Source: a virus. Taken from it: 54,597 bases of DNA. Shown here piece after piece: positions 22,558 to 29,172 of this stretch. Made by a program: the position numbers and the translations under genes. Each line of letters starts with the position of its first letter. The first letter of the stretch is position 1. The stretch covers positions 72,953 to 127,549 of IMG/VR virus record IMGVR_UViG_3300026097_000012. One strand, written 5' to 3'. The notes beneath the pieces were generated by a model. That model searched no databases. It worked only from the letters and a program-made list of their open reading frames with translations, and was not told the DNA's origin.

Positions 22558-22588
22558 GAAAGCCTGGCGAAAGTCAGGCTTTTTTTGT
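22558..22588 (+). terminator. Intrinsic terminator ending the plus-strand block
   Basis: Stem AAAGCCTG / CAGGCTTT with T7. GTTGTTTAATTAAGG (22541-22555) lies upstream and complements the unusual leader of this unit. Minus-strand genes begin right after. Confidence 0.85.
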
Positions 22589-22668
22589 GTGTAGAATCGG
22601 GAGAGATCTATCTTGTACTAAGATGTACTGGCTCGCTCCGTGCCCGCCGAGCCCAGTGGACCGTTTTG

Positions 22669-22956
22669 CTACTCCCGGGACGGGGGCCCATCGGGAAATA
22701 GACTTTTTTCTAATTTGTCTACTTCAATGGATTGACTATGCATCTTAGCGCAAGTCTCATATAGCTCTAGATCTGAATAGTAATCTATCAAGGCCTTCAT
22801 AAATTCCTGACCGTGTATAATCCTAATAGTTCCATAGTTTTCGGTAACCATGTTAATATGTAAGCTCTTTACTGTGGACTCTGTTATCTTAACAGGTACA
22901 TCTATTTTAGCTCTAATTTCTAACATTAGTATTCTTATATAGGTTAACTCATTCAT
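22669..22956 (-). CDS. UVR-like small protein, paralogue E
   Basis: Opposite orientation to the other paralogues. The tail EFMKALIDYYSDLELYETCA matches the shared helical hairpin. The N-terminal half is beta-rich. The last residues (FPDGPPSRE) are encoded by GC-rich intergenic-type DNA, so the C-terminus may have been extended. Confidence 0.65.
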   Translation of the reverse strand: MNELTYIRILMLEIRAKIDVPVKITESTVKSLHINMVTENYGTIRIIHGQEFMKALIDYYSDLELYETCAKMHSQSIEVDKLEKSLFPDGPPSRE

Positions 22957-23163
22957 TTAATTCTTGCCTCCTAATAGGTCATCAATATGATCCTCTAGGG
23001 TTTCATATAAAGGCTCCATCTCTTCTGGACTATATGTACACAGAATAAGTAAATCGCAGACCACTCCCATGTTACTCAGATTCACGTCCTCATGTCCTTC
23101 ATATCGATCTTTAATAGTATGTAAGGTCTTTCTTATATTGTCCCATTCCTTATCTATGTTCAT
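22957..23163 (-). CDS. Small acidic helical protein (68 aa)
   Basis: Stop and the next start are adjacent, indicating one unit with 22669-22956. Helical, acidic (YETLEDHIDDLLGGK). No known family. Confidence 0.6.
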   Translation of the reverse strand: MNIDKEWDNIRKTLHTIKDRYEGHEDVNLSNMGVVCDLLILCTYSPEEMEPLYETLEDHIDDLLGGKN

Positions 23164-23229
23164 AATAATTCTTTTTTATTATTTATTCGCAATATGAAAT
23201 AATGGAGATACTAGTGGTATAATAATAAT

Positions 23230-23382
23230 ATGAAAGACAGATGGAGAGCCTTAACTATAGAATTAGAATCCTTAATAGGATATGACGCGACAACCGAGGT
23301 AACTGCTAGAATTACCGCCCGCAAAACAGGTGCTACTGCCAATCTTGAATCATTAGATAAAATAGTTACGGAGCTCAAGTAA
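23230..23382 (+). CDS. Small protein (50 aa)
   Basis: Plus-strand gene in a mostly minus-strand area. ATG follows GGTATAATAATAAT, and a plus-strand terminator lies 21 bases after the stop, which fixes the orientation. The product is helical (MKDRWRALTIELESLIG) with an Ala/Thr-rich middle. An overlapping minus-strand ORF lacks such signals. No family. Confidence 0.55.
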   Translation: MKDRWRALTIELESLIGYDATTEVTARITARKTGATANLESLDKIVTELK

Positions 23383-23403
23383 GCTCGAACAAATTCCATT
23401 AGA

Positions 23404-23432
23404 GAACCTCAGCACGAAGCTGGGGTTTTTTT
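23404..23432 (+). terminator. Intrinsic terminator
   Basis: Stem AACC-CAGC / GCTG-GGTT with T7 on the plus strand only. Confidence 0.8.
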
Positions 23433-23446
23433 GTGTCTTCTCCTGG

Positions 23447-23488
23447 GCGAGCTTTTCTTAGTTCTCCTACCTGGAGGAGATAGCTCGC
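23447..23488. repeat. GAGC-stem long-loop inverted repeat with nested hairpin
   Basis: Perfect 7-bp arms GCGAGCT (23447-23453) and AGCTCGC (23482-23488); the loop contains a second stem TCTCC / GGAGA (23463-23480). Confidence 0.6.
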
Positions 23489-23549
23489 TCCGACTCGAGC
23501 GAACTTTAAATATAATAACTCCTTTGGAAGAAGTAAAATTTATGGCCAT

Positions 23550-24143
23550 TTAATCCTTCTCGCTCGGTAAGGCTCTCGCAAGCTTAGCTTCTTCTATTAG
23601 CTTAGCCAAATCCTCGCTCTGTTCTTCTAGATAATAGGGATCAGTTAACACGGGATTCATTATCACAACATCTGTTCCATGGTACTTGCATAATTCGGCA
23701 AAGAATTCGTATGCCACACGTGATATCCTACACTTAGTATCGACCACCACTGCGTCTACCTTTCCGGCCATAATATCTCTTAGTAGCTGGTGGAACTGAG
23801 GGCGTCCAGACTGCGAGTGATCGGTGCTACTACCAATATCCTCATATATCTTCTCTAGGGAAATACCTCGCTTGGTACAGAAGTGTCGCATTAGATTCTT
23901 CTGAGCCTGTAGCTGGCTCGAGTCCGGCTTAAACCTTTTACCTACCCTTACATAACCTACTATCCAGTGTTCCTTGGTAATTCTTTTACCTACCATGGCG
24001 TAAACATCCTCGTCCCAGTAATTATTCTTACCTTTCTTTCCGTACATCTCGTATTTGTATACACGGATCTTTCCAGATTTAGCGTATCTCTTTAGAGTAG
24101 AATAACTACATCCTAGGACTCTTAGTGCCTCTGTCTTAGTCAT
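23550..24143 (-). CDS. IS607 TnpA-like serine recombinase homologue, catalytic serine missing
   Basis: Residues 1-50 form a MerR-type helix-turn-helix (EALRVLGCSYSTLKRYAKSG). Residues 61-165 match the IS607 serine recombinase core: EDIGSSTDH at 101-109, GRPQFHQLLRDIMAGKVDAV and DTKCRISR near 135-142, KYHGTDVVIMN. In active enzymes the core begins YARVS; here it is YVRVG (64-68), so the nucleophile is replaced by Gly, although S75 and S76 are close by. It is 197 residues, full length for the family. No tnpB follows. It may be a domesticated DNA-binding or regulatory protein, or use a shifted serine. Confidence 0.8.
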   Translation of the reverse strand: MTKTEALRVLGCSYSTLKRYAKSGKIRVYKYEMYGKKGKNNYWDEDVYAMVGKRITKEHWIVGYVRVGKRFKPDSSQLQAQKNLMRHFCTKRGISLEKIYEDIGSSTDHSQSGRPQFHQLLRDIMAGKVDAVVVDTKCRISRVAYEFFAELCKYHGTDVVIMNPVLTDPYYLEEQSEDLAKLIEEAKLARALPSEKD

Positions 24144-24364
24144 ATATGTCTGATTCTTTTAAGTGTTACTACGGAGTCCCTATACACGGACAGGGGAATC
24201 CTTTTAGTTATTTATCAGGAGATAGTGGTTCAAAAAATTAGAAATGAACCTCAGCTGAGCACCAGTCATGATATGTACCTCTACTTCGTCGTCGTCGCCA
24301 ACGTTTGTCCTGGAGCCCGAGGGAAGACGCCCAACCCACGCAACTGTTGACGTTGCCCCCAAAC

Positions 24365-24424
24365 AGGCCGAACGGGCACACGTCGAAAGGGCACAGGCCG
24401 AACGGGCACACGCCGAACGGGCAC
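24365..24424. repeat. 15-bp tandem repeat, four units
   Basis: Units of type AGGCCGAACGGGCAC / ACGTCGAAAGGGCAC repeat four times with few changes. The period is a multiple of three, so both strands appear open, but the composition is unlike phage proteins. Confidence 0.8.
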
Positions 24425-24489
24425 ACCTGGTACAGGAGGACAAGGGACTAGGTGGTATCGGGACCGTAGGTCCACGATCACCAGCTGTA

Positions 24490-24553
24490 CTACGGAGTAA
24501 AACGTGTAGGAGAGGGGGACCAGGTGACGTGTGGCGAGGCCACGGCTGGCCCT
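24490..24553. repeat. Composite element, copy 2
   Basis: CTACGGAGT (24490-24498), GGACCAG near 24518 and CACGGCTGGCCCT (24541-24553), in the same order and spacing as 5414-5478. Confidence 0.55.
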
Positions 24554-24708
24554 GGAGGTCTATAAAAAGGTCTTATACGTCAAGTAACTAGGTCAGTACA
24601 ACTGAGCTGTACTACGGAGTAAGGAGGTATAGGAGATTCTTTTATTTCTTTATTAGTTTATATAGGAGTAGACATAATAGAAGGGTCTATAGTAGTTTTA
24701 TTATTTCT

Positions 24709-24912
24709 TTAATTAGTGGTACCGCGCGGTGACTGGAAAGGGGTGTGAGAAAATCCGTGCGTTAGGAGTGGTAGGCGCTCTAAAACACTCTCAATTCCGA
24801 CAGGAAATATGTTGCCGTGGTTTACAACATAGGCGAGCTTTCCCTTGACTTTATACAATTCTGCGCCTGTACCTCTATAATAGAATTCTAGTCTTGCTCC
24901 CTTATCTCGCAT
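24709..24912 (-). CDS. Hypothetical protein (67 aa)
   Basis: Small, basic, beta-rich (ARLEFYYRGTGAELYKVKGK). The start overlaps the end of the upstream gene by 25 bases. The C-terminus (FSHTPFQSPRGTTN) is low-complexity. No family. Confidence 0.55.
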   Translation of the reverse strand: MRDKGARLEFYYRGTGAELYKVKGKLAYVVNHGNIFPVGIESVLERLPLLTHGFSHTPFQSPRGTTN

Positions 24913-25130
24913 TCTAATATTTTTAATTGGGTTCCGATAGATTTGAGTCTCTCTTCCATTGTGATTAATAAATGAGGTGGAATTCTCTTCTTTATAGAGT
25001 AACCGGTTCCTGCGTTTTTAGTATACATTATTCCGTGGACTTTGAGTCTTAATACCCCTACTGATGTCAAACTATGTTGGAATAAGAGTTGCTCTATTAT
25101 GTGACCCTTTGTCTGATCTACTGGTGTCAT
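24888..25130 (-). CDS. Hypothetical protein (80 aa)
   Basis: Basic alpha/beta protein. Residues 5-11 (DQTKGHI) resemble the QTKG core of the peptide shared by other genes to the right. Overlaps the next gene (24709). No recognised domain. Confidence 0.55.
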   Translation of the reverse strand: MTPVDQTKGHIIEQLLFQHSLTSVGVLRLKVHGIMYTKNAGTGYSIKKRIPPHLLITMEERLKSIGTQLKILECEIREQD

Positions 25131-25324
25131 TTGCGTATAATATTATCTTGAGTATTGGGGACTACGGAGTAAACTACAGGCAAATACGGTTCTATAGAAA
25201 AGAGGATACGATCTGCCTCACCGTATATTCCAGTCATAGTAGCCATTCTACCACGAATCTTTATCTCTTCAAATCCATTCCTATTGGAGAAATGTTCCTC
25301 TATTCTCTTACCTAGATCTTGCAT
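25127..25324 (-). CDS. Hypothetical protein (65 aa)
   Basis: Stop overlaps the ATG of 24888-25130 (ATGA). Alpha/beta (RIEEHFSNRNGFEEIKIRGR). ACTACGGAGT on the opposite strand lies within its 3' half. Function unknown. Confidence 0.55.
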   Translation of the reverse strand: MQDLGKRIEEHFSNRNGFEEIKIRGRMATMTGIYGEADRILFSIEPYLPVVYSVVPNTQDNIIRK

Positions 25325-25467
25325 TATATTCCTTTAATAGGATGAGTCTCATGTATGCCAATAATTGATATCATTACCCTATTGTTGGGTTTTATCTTTA
25401 TCCAAAATATCCGGCTTGGAGCCGTCTCTTCGAAGTGAGCTTCTATTAATTGGCCTTGGTTATTCAT
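25324..25467 (-). CDS. Small hypothetical protein (47 aa)
   Basis: ATGA overlap with the upstream gene and TAATG-type overlap with the downstream one make this a clear member of the unit. The product (MNNQGQLIEAHFEETAPSR) is unrecognised. THPIKGI at the C-terminus is a weak echo of the shared TKG peptide. Confidence 0.5.
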   Translation of the reverse strand: MNNQGQLIEAHFEETAPSRIFWIKIKPNNRVMISIIGIHETHPIKGI

Positions 25468-25691
25468 CTCTTTTTATGTAACGGTGGTGGAACATTATAG
25501 AGTTTGCTTAGTGAGAGTAAATAACTATAAGAAGAAGGCATGCCTCCTGTAGCGACTTCCCCTATATGTAGATAAAATCCTTCCCAGTCATTGAGGTAAT
25601 AACCTTTTTCTTGCGGTCTAGGATCCGGGCTATACCTTACCTTGGTCCAGTCATAATCAAATGCTAATCTCATGTCGTCTTCTTCGGCCAT
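25464..25691 (-). CDS. Hypothetical protein (75 aa)
   Basis: Acidic N-terminus, then DPRPQEKGYYLNDWEGFY, in which RPQEKG is a variant of the shared RPQTKG peptide. The stop codon of the gene upstream abuts its start. No fold recognised. Confidence 0.6.
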   Translation of the reverse strand: MAEEDDMRLAFDYDWTKVRYSPDPRPQEKGYYLNDWEGFYLHIGEVATGGMPSSYSYLLSLSKLYNVPPPLHKKR

Positions 25692-25955
25692 TTAATCTTC
25701 AAATAGGTCATTTAAGTAATCATCCCTAAAGCTCATGCCCCCTAATTCGGACTCTTCTGGTGCCTCGAGAACCGGGTCCTTCTTTAATTTAAAATCTGGA
25801 TAGATATCCTTTATGGTTTTAACTGCCATACGTACGGTAGATGGAGCCATTGTATGTCTTCCATGAGCATATCTAATAGCCATCCATGTGATATCATCTA
25901 AGACCTCCTTTAGCTGGTATCGTTCCACTTGAGATAATCCTTTTCTATGTTTCAT
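25692..25955 (-). CDS. Conserved phage protein (87 aa)
   Basis: The central part (ITWMAIRYAHGRHTMAPSTV) belongs to a common phage pattern, M-A-x-R-Y-x-x-GR-x-T, found in small early proteins of unknown function. Mostly helical with an acidic tail (DDYLNDLFED). Confidence 0.65.
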   Translation of the reverse strand: MKHRKGLSQVERYQLKEVLDDITWMAIRYAHGRHTMAPSTVRMAVKTIKDIYPDFKLKKDPVLEAPEESELGGMSFRDDYLNDLFED

Positions 25956-25958
25956 AGT

Positions 25959-26303
25959 TTACTTTTTTAGAAACCATTTTTCTCGATGGCTCTGGATAAT
26001 AATAAATAGTTCTTTTTCCCCTATTGGCTCTAGGTCCGATGGATCATCTGGTTTTACCAATTCGCGATATCTTTCCTTAAAATCTCCCTCGTGTATTAGT
26101 TGATATTTGTCTACATTATTTACTGTAAAAGTAATTAGCAGGGTAAACGGATTAATGAATCTACTGGACGGATTAGAGACGGTCTTAGGTGTTCCGGATT
26201 TCAGGAGTCTAGTTGCTCGCTCTTCCATTCTTTTGGCTATACCAAGCCAAACTCTTCCCAGTCCTGCCTTTAATCTATTACCTCCTATTTCAATTGTCTT
26301 CAT
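25959..26303 (-). CDS. Hypothetical protein (114 aa)
   Basis: Basic N-terminal helical half (GRVWLGIAKRMEERATRLLK) and a beta-rich C-terminal half. No known family. Spaced 3 bases from the next gene. Confidence 0.6.
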   Translation of the reverse strand: MKTIEIGGNRLKAGLGRVWLGIAKRMEERATRLLKSGTPKTVSNPSSRFINPFTLLITFTVNNVDKYQLIHEGDFKERYRELVKPDDPSDLEPIGEKELFIIIQSHREKWFLKK

Positions 26304-26320
26304 CCTTATTGGTTTAATTT

Positions 26321-26656
26321 TTATACATCTGGATATTCTTTTGCCAATCCCTTTAATTGAGGATATCCCTTTATCCTTTTTATTTCTGAATGATACATAC
26401 TCGAACCGGTATCATAACTGTCGATCTCCCCTGTTGCTATTATTATACGATCAAATTTTATATTTAACATCGATGCCAGTTTCATCGGAATCGGTCCATT
26501 CAAAATAGAGTTTTCTATCTTAATATCCTCCTTGCATACTCTACACCAAATATGTTTTTCCCATTCTGACCAAGTAATGTCGTGTCCGCTATCACTCGGA
26601 CATTGGATGTCATATTCAAACGGATGATATGCATAGTGCCAGGTTCTCTTTTTCAT
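26321..26656 (-). CDS. Zinc-binding conserved phage protein (111 aa)
   Basis: The start at 26656 is preferred; a longer frame to 26776 would run through the upstream gene. HYAYHPFEYDIQCPSDSGHD and SEWEKHIWCRVCKEDIK form a Cys/His zinc site (CP..H....WCxxC) typical of a widespread phage family that also carries the LNGPIPMKLASMLNIKFDRI segment. Function unknown. The C-terminal YPQLKGLAKEY is similar to the shared peptide. Confidence 0.75.
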   Translation of the reverse strand: MKKRTWHYAYHPFEYDIQCPSDSGHDITWSEWEKHIWCRVCKEDIKIENSILNGPIPMKLASMLNIKFDRIIIATGEIDSYDTGSSMYHSEIKRIKGYPQLKGLAKEYPDV

Positions 26657-26660
26657 GTGA

Positions 26661-26987
26661 CTACGGAGTAACAATTTTAAGTATAGAATCCGACAGATCC
26701 AATTGTCTGTCCAGTTTTTGCTCCAGTTCTGAAACTCTTTGTGCCAGTTCCAAGTTTTGTTGTTGCAACACTTCAATTACACTGACACCTGAATAAGATG
26801 GATAAGATTGAATGGATGATAATGTTTCTCCAGCAGTATGATGAATAAATATAGTATCGTCATATGGATTCCGTCTAAATCCTCTAGTTTGAGGGCGATT
26901 ATTCTCGTGCACCGCTTTATTCAAACAATGGACCTGATTAGAACATCCCCTGATAATATCCAGTATTGGAGGTAAATTAAGTTCCAT
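26661..26987 (-). CDS. Coiled-coil protein with the RPQT[KR]G peptide (108 aa)
   Basis: Residues 29-40 read NRPQTRGFRRNP, one of the best copies of the shared peptide. The last 40 residues (VLQQQNLELAQRVSELEQKL) form a leucine-zipper-like coiled coil, so the protein is probably an oligomer. The stop codon TAG lies inside a reverse copy of ACTACGGAGT. Confidence 0.65.
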   Translation of the reverse strand: MELNLPPILDIIRGCSNQVHCLNKAVHENNRPQTRGFRRNPYDDTIFIHHTAGETLSSIQSYPSYSGVSVIEVLQQQNLELAQRVSELEQKLDRQLDLSDSILKIVTP

Positions 26988-27255
26988 GGTCGAATGTTAC
27001 AGTATATTTCATTTTTAATTCAGTTAACATTGAGCTGAGATCATCAATTGACTTTCTATTGAAGGTATAGTTTTGTTTATAAGTATAATCTGTTTCAAGG
27101 TCATAATATCTAACGAATTCCTTTTCTCTAATACCTTTTGTATGTGGACGACAGGCTTTAAGTATTTCGTTAAATTTTGCACTCTCCTCTTCATTCCTTC
27201 CTGATTCGAGGCAAAGGAGTTTATACATTCTTCCTGTTATTGGCTTATCATTCAT
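26977..27255 (-). CDS. Hypothetical protein with the RPHTKG peptide (92 aa)
   Basis: ACRPHTKGIREKEFVRYYD (around residues 33-51) contains the shared peptide. The N-terminal half is helical (LLCLESGRNEEESAKFNEIL). Overlaps its neighbours by 8-11 bases. Function unknown. Confidence 0.65.
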   Translation of the reverse strand: MNDKPITGRMYKLLCLESGRNEEESAKFNEILKACRPHTKGIREKEFVRYYDLETDYTYKQNYTFNRKSIDDLSSMLTELKMKYTVTFDHGT

Positions 27256-27778
27256 GTCTCTTTAGTTTATTTGGATAAGAAGTCAGTCCACGGTTCTGCG
27301 GGTTAACATCAGGTTTCCATTTGTTCTTTAATACTTCATTCCAGTAATTTGTTACAGTTTTAGTTCCATTCTTATGACTTGACCAAATACATGGATGTCT
27401 TTCTCTTGCAAGTTTAAGTCTTTCTTTTTTAGGGAGAGAATGATCTGTGTCTAGTTCATATGCTAACCAACATTCCCAATAATGATTTTCATGTTGAGCT
27501 TTAATAATTACGGCAATTTGCCATTTAAGGAATACAAATGATAACACAGGAGCCCATTCAAATCTAAATTCATCGTATTTTGTTTTCCATCCTAATGTAA
27601 CCCAATCGAATCCTATCTGCTTTGGAATCGCTTTTTGATGTCCAGGTTTATCCGGATTATCCACCCATCGTCTTGGTAGAAAATAAGGAGTTCCAATTGC
27701 TACCTTACCCATGTACCATTTAAGTTTAGGTCTCTTAAATGGGGAGCAAAATGCCTTTAATGGAGTGAACTTTTTCAT
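27248..27778 (-). CDS. Conserved aromatic-rich phage protein (176 aa)
   Basis: The start at 27778 avoids overlapping the upstream gene. The phrases SPFKRPKLKWYMGKVAIGTP, GFDWVTLGWKTKYDEFRFEW and HYWECWLAYELDTDHSLPKK mark a widespread phage family of unknown role, rich in Trp and Tyr. NPQNRGL near the C-terminus is a weak copy of the shared peptide. Confidence 0.75.
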   Translation of the reverse strand: MKKFTPLKAFCSPFKRPKLKWYMGKVAIGTPYFLPRRWVDNPDKPGHQKAIPKQIGFDWVTLGWKTKYDEFRFEWAPVLSFVFLKWQIAVIIKAQHENHYWECWLAYELDTDHSLPKKERLKLARERHPCIWSSHKNGTKTVTNYWNEVLKNKWKPDVNPQNRGLTSYPNKLKRHE

Positions 27779-27780
27779 AA

Positions 27781-28071
27781 TCAATGTATGTATTCGCTTT
27801 GGTCTATTCCATATAGATTGTCTCTGTTTTTTCCTTCTATTTGAGCTTCGTGTTTCCACCCAGGAGTTAAATCTGATATATTAGTCAATGCTGACGTATA
27901 GTCCCGAAAATTGTCCCAATCACCTGCACAGTTATAAACTACTCTTACTGCAGAATTGGTGTGAGTAGGGATCTCCTTAACCATCCCGTTTTCCCACTTA
28001 CCTTCCGACATGTAGTGTTCAGGCTGGTAACATACTCTATCTCCGATATTTAATTTACTAATGTCTATCAT
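27781..28071 (-). CDS. KOW/SH3-like conserved phage protein (96 aa)
   Basis: The N-terminal LNIGDRVCYQPEHYMSEGKW, then NGMVKEIPTH and VRVVYNCAGDWDNF, is typical of a small beta-barrel phage family. The barrel may bind nucleic acid or a partner; the role is unknown. Confidence 0.7.
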   Translation of the reverse strand: MIDISKLNIGDRVCYQPEHYMSEGKWENGMVKEIPTHTNSAVRVVYNCAGDWDNFRDYTSALTNISDLTPGWKHEAQIEGKNRDNLYGIDQSEYIH

Positions 28072-28080
28072 TTGCTCATA

Positions 28081-28320
28081 TTAAAATGGTAAATCAAGTG
28101 CTAGCATTTTACAATGTTCAGGATTAACTTCAAACTCTTCCATGACTTTTAGGATATCTTCGTTACTTGCTCCAAATGTAGAACACAGTTCAACTATCAT
28201 TGGGTCTTCATCCTCATCTGTGTCAGCTTCTTTGAATACGTCTATGAAATATCCAAGTACATGATCGAATCCATATGCTACTATCGTATCTCCGTCTATT
28301 TTTTTGCTATATCTACTCAT
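28081..28320 (-). CDS. Hypothetical protein, paralogue of 31735-31952 (79 aa)
   Basis: It shares TIVAYGFDHVLGYFIDVF, then CSTFGASNEDILKVMEEFEV with the product of 31735-31952, so the two arose by duplication. Acidic and helical. This copy is intact. Function unknown. Stop and start overlap with the upstream gene. Confidence 0.7.
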   Translation of the reverse strand: MSRYSKKIDGDTIVAYGFDHVLGYFIDVFKEADTDEDEDPMIVELCSTFGASNEDILKVMEEFEVNPEHCKMLALDLPF

Positions 28321-28649
28321 AATCTTTCTATTGCTACTTCAAATGATTCAACTGTTCTTTGAGCAGGAAACTGATATGTGGTTTGACTTAAGGTATCAGA
28401 AGATCCGCTTATGGTTTCTTCATGGACGTAATCGTAATTGCGATATGATCTTTGAACTGAAATAACCTTAAACTTTCCACGTATTCCTTTTCTAAATAGT
28501 TTTCTATTTGGAAATCTAGCGTCATGCCAGTGTTCATCCATTAGGGTCGTTATCCAAATCTCTTCTCCTATTTCTGGAACCTTGTGAGTTGGAACAGTTA
28601 GAACATTATCTTCGCCTAACCAATAAGATATTTCTGATTTATCTTTCAT
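28317..28649 (-). CDS. Hypothetical beta-rich protein (110 aa)
   Basis: Mostly strands (NVLTVPTHKVPEIGEEIWIT) with basic loops. ATGA overlaps on both sides. No known domain; KGIRGK is a weak echo of the shared peptide. Confidence 0.6.
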   Translation of the reverse strand: MKDKSEISYWLGEDNVLTVPTHKVPEIGEEIWITTLMDEHWHDARFPNRKLFRKGIRGKFKVISVQRSYRNYDYVHEETISGSSDTLSQTTYQFPAQRTVESFEVAIERL

Positions 28650-28945
28650 ACGATTTCTCCTCTTTTAATTTCTTTCATTCGATTAATAAAATTAACTTCT
28701 TTTTGAATAAGAGATTTTACTTTCTTTTTAGAATGATTTGGATTAGTGATATCAATAGGAATTGAAAAAAGTTCGTTATACGTTACAACCTCTACATCTG
28801 GTCCAAATAGTATAAATTTTTTCTTCTTTTTTACAATAGGCGCAGTATCATAAAAATGAGTAATTTCCGAATCAAATGTTTCAGCTCCAGTCAGATCATA
28901 TGATTCATAGAAAAATAAACGTCCGTTAAATTCTAATTCTTTCAT
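28646..28945 (-). CDS. Hypothetical protein (99 aa)
   Basis: First gene after a well-formed promoter on the minus strand. Contains HFYDTAPIVKKKKKF; YDTAP also occurs in the product of 29643-30455, and the DNA under it shares GGCGCAGTATCATA. The C-terminus is a basic helix. Function unknown. Confidence 0.65.
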   Translation of the reverse strand: MKELEFNGRLFFYESYDLTGAETFDSEITHFYDTAPIVKKKKKFILFGPDVEVVTYNELFSIPIDITNPNHSKKKVKSLIQKEVNFINRMKEIKRGEIV

Positions 28946-28982
28946 ATGTTAAATATACTAAATTAGATCGGGATTAAAAAAT
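28946..28982 (-). promoter_or_regulatory. Phage-type promoter on the minus strand
   Basis: Reverse complement: TTTTTTAATCC, then TATATTTA at 28958-28951, 13 to 5 bases before ATG 28945. The same architecture as the plus-strand units but with almost no leader. Confidence 0.65.
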
Positions 28983-28989
28983 TAATAGA

Positions 28990-29172
28990 CTATAAATATT
29001 TAATTATTTTCACTGCCTCGTCATGAGGGTGCACGTCAAATACATTTTTCTTACATTTTTTACATTCAACCTCCCATTCTGATCCGTAATATACGTTTCT
29101 AAATTCATGTTTACATGAATTGGCAAGTCCACGAGTTTGAGGACGGAATATGACAGTTTGTCTACGTTTTCC
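28990..29172 (-). CDS. Cys-rich ORF without ATG, in frame behind 29173-29382
   Basis: Sixty sense codons follow the TAA of the upstream gene in the same frame. They encode FRPQTRGLANSCKHEF and a later VECKKCKKN, that is, the shared peptide plus a C-H-C-C zinc site, so the frame looks coding. No ATG, GTG or TTG start is obvious. Options are stop-codon read-through, an unusual start, or a start lost by mutation or sequencing error. Confidence 0.45.
   Translation of the reverse strand, partial: GKRRQTVIFRPQTRGLANSCKHEFRNVYYGSEWEVECKKCKKNVFDVHPHDEAVKIIKYL

Larger units (their letters stand above)
24144..24708. other. GC-rich regulatory-looking region upstream of the recombinase homologue
   Basis: No credible gene. 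It contains three copies of ACTACGGAGT (24168, 24489, 24611), a 15-bp tandem repeat (24365-24424) and the second copy of the composite element (24490-24553). AGCTGTACTACGGAGTAA is shared by 24482-24499 and 24604-24621. The last 100 bases are AT-rich. Two overlapping ORFs of low-complexity composition are judged not coding. Confidence 0.55.

Noticed and set aside
23211-23399. 62-codon minus-strand ORF opposite the 23230 gene
   Set aside because: The terminator and start signals favour the plus-strand frame.
24204-24591. Overlapping ORFs on both strands with pentapeptide repeats (ERAHA; CARSA/CPFGV)
   Set aside because: They are produced by the GC-rich 15-bp tandem repeat, contain no plausible domain, and both strands are open because the period is a multiple of three.
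23550-24708. A complete IS607 element
   Set aside because: No TnpB reading frame or element ends are visible; only a TnpA homologue.
26657-26776. Extended N-terminus for the 26321 zinc protein
   Set aside because: It would read through the upstream coiled-coil gene in another frame; the family phrase starts at 26656.
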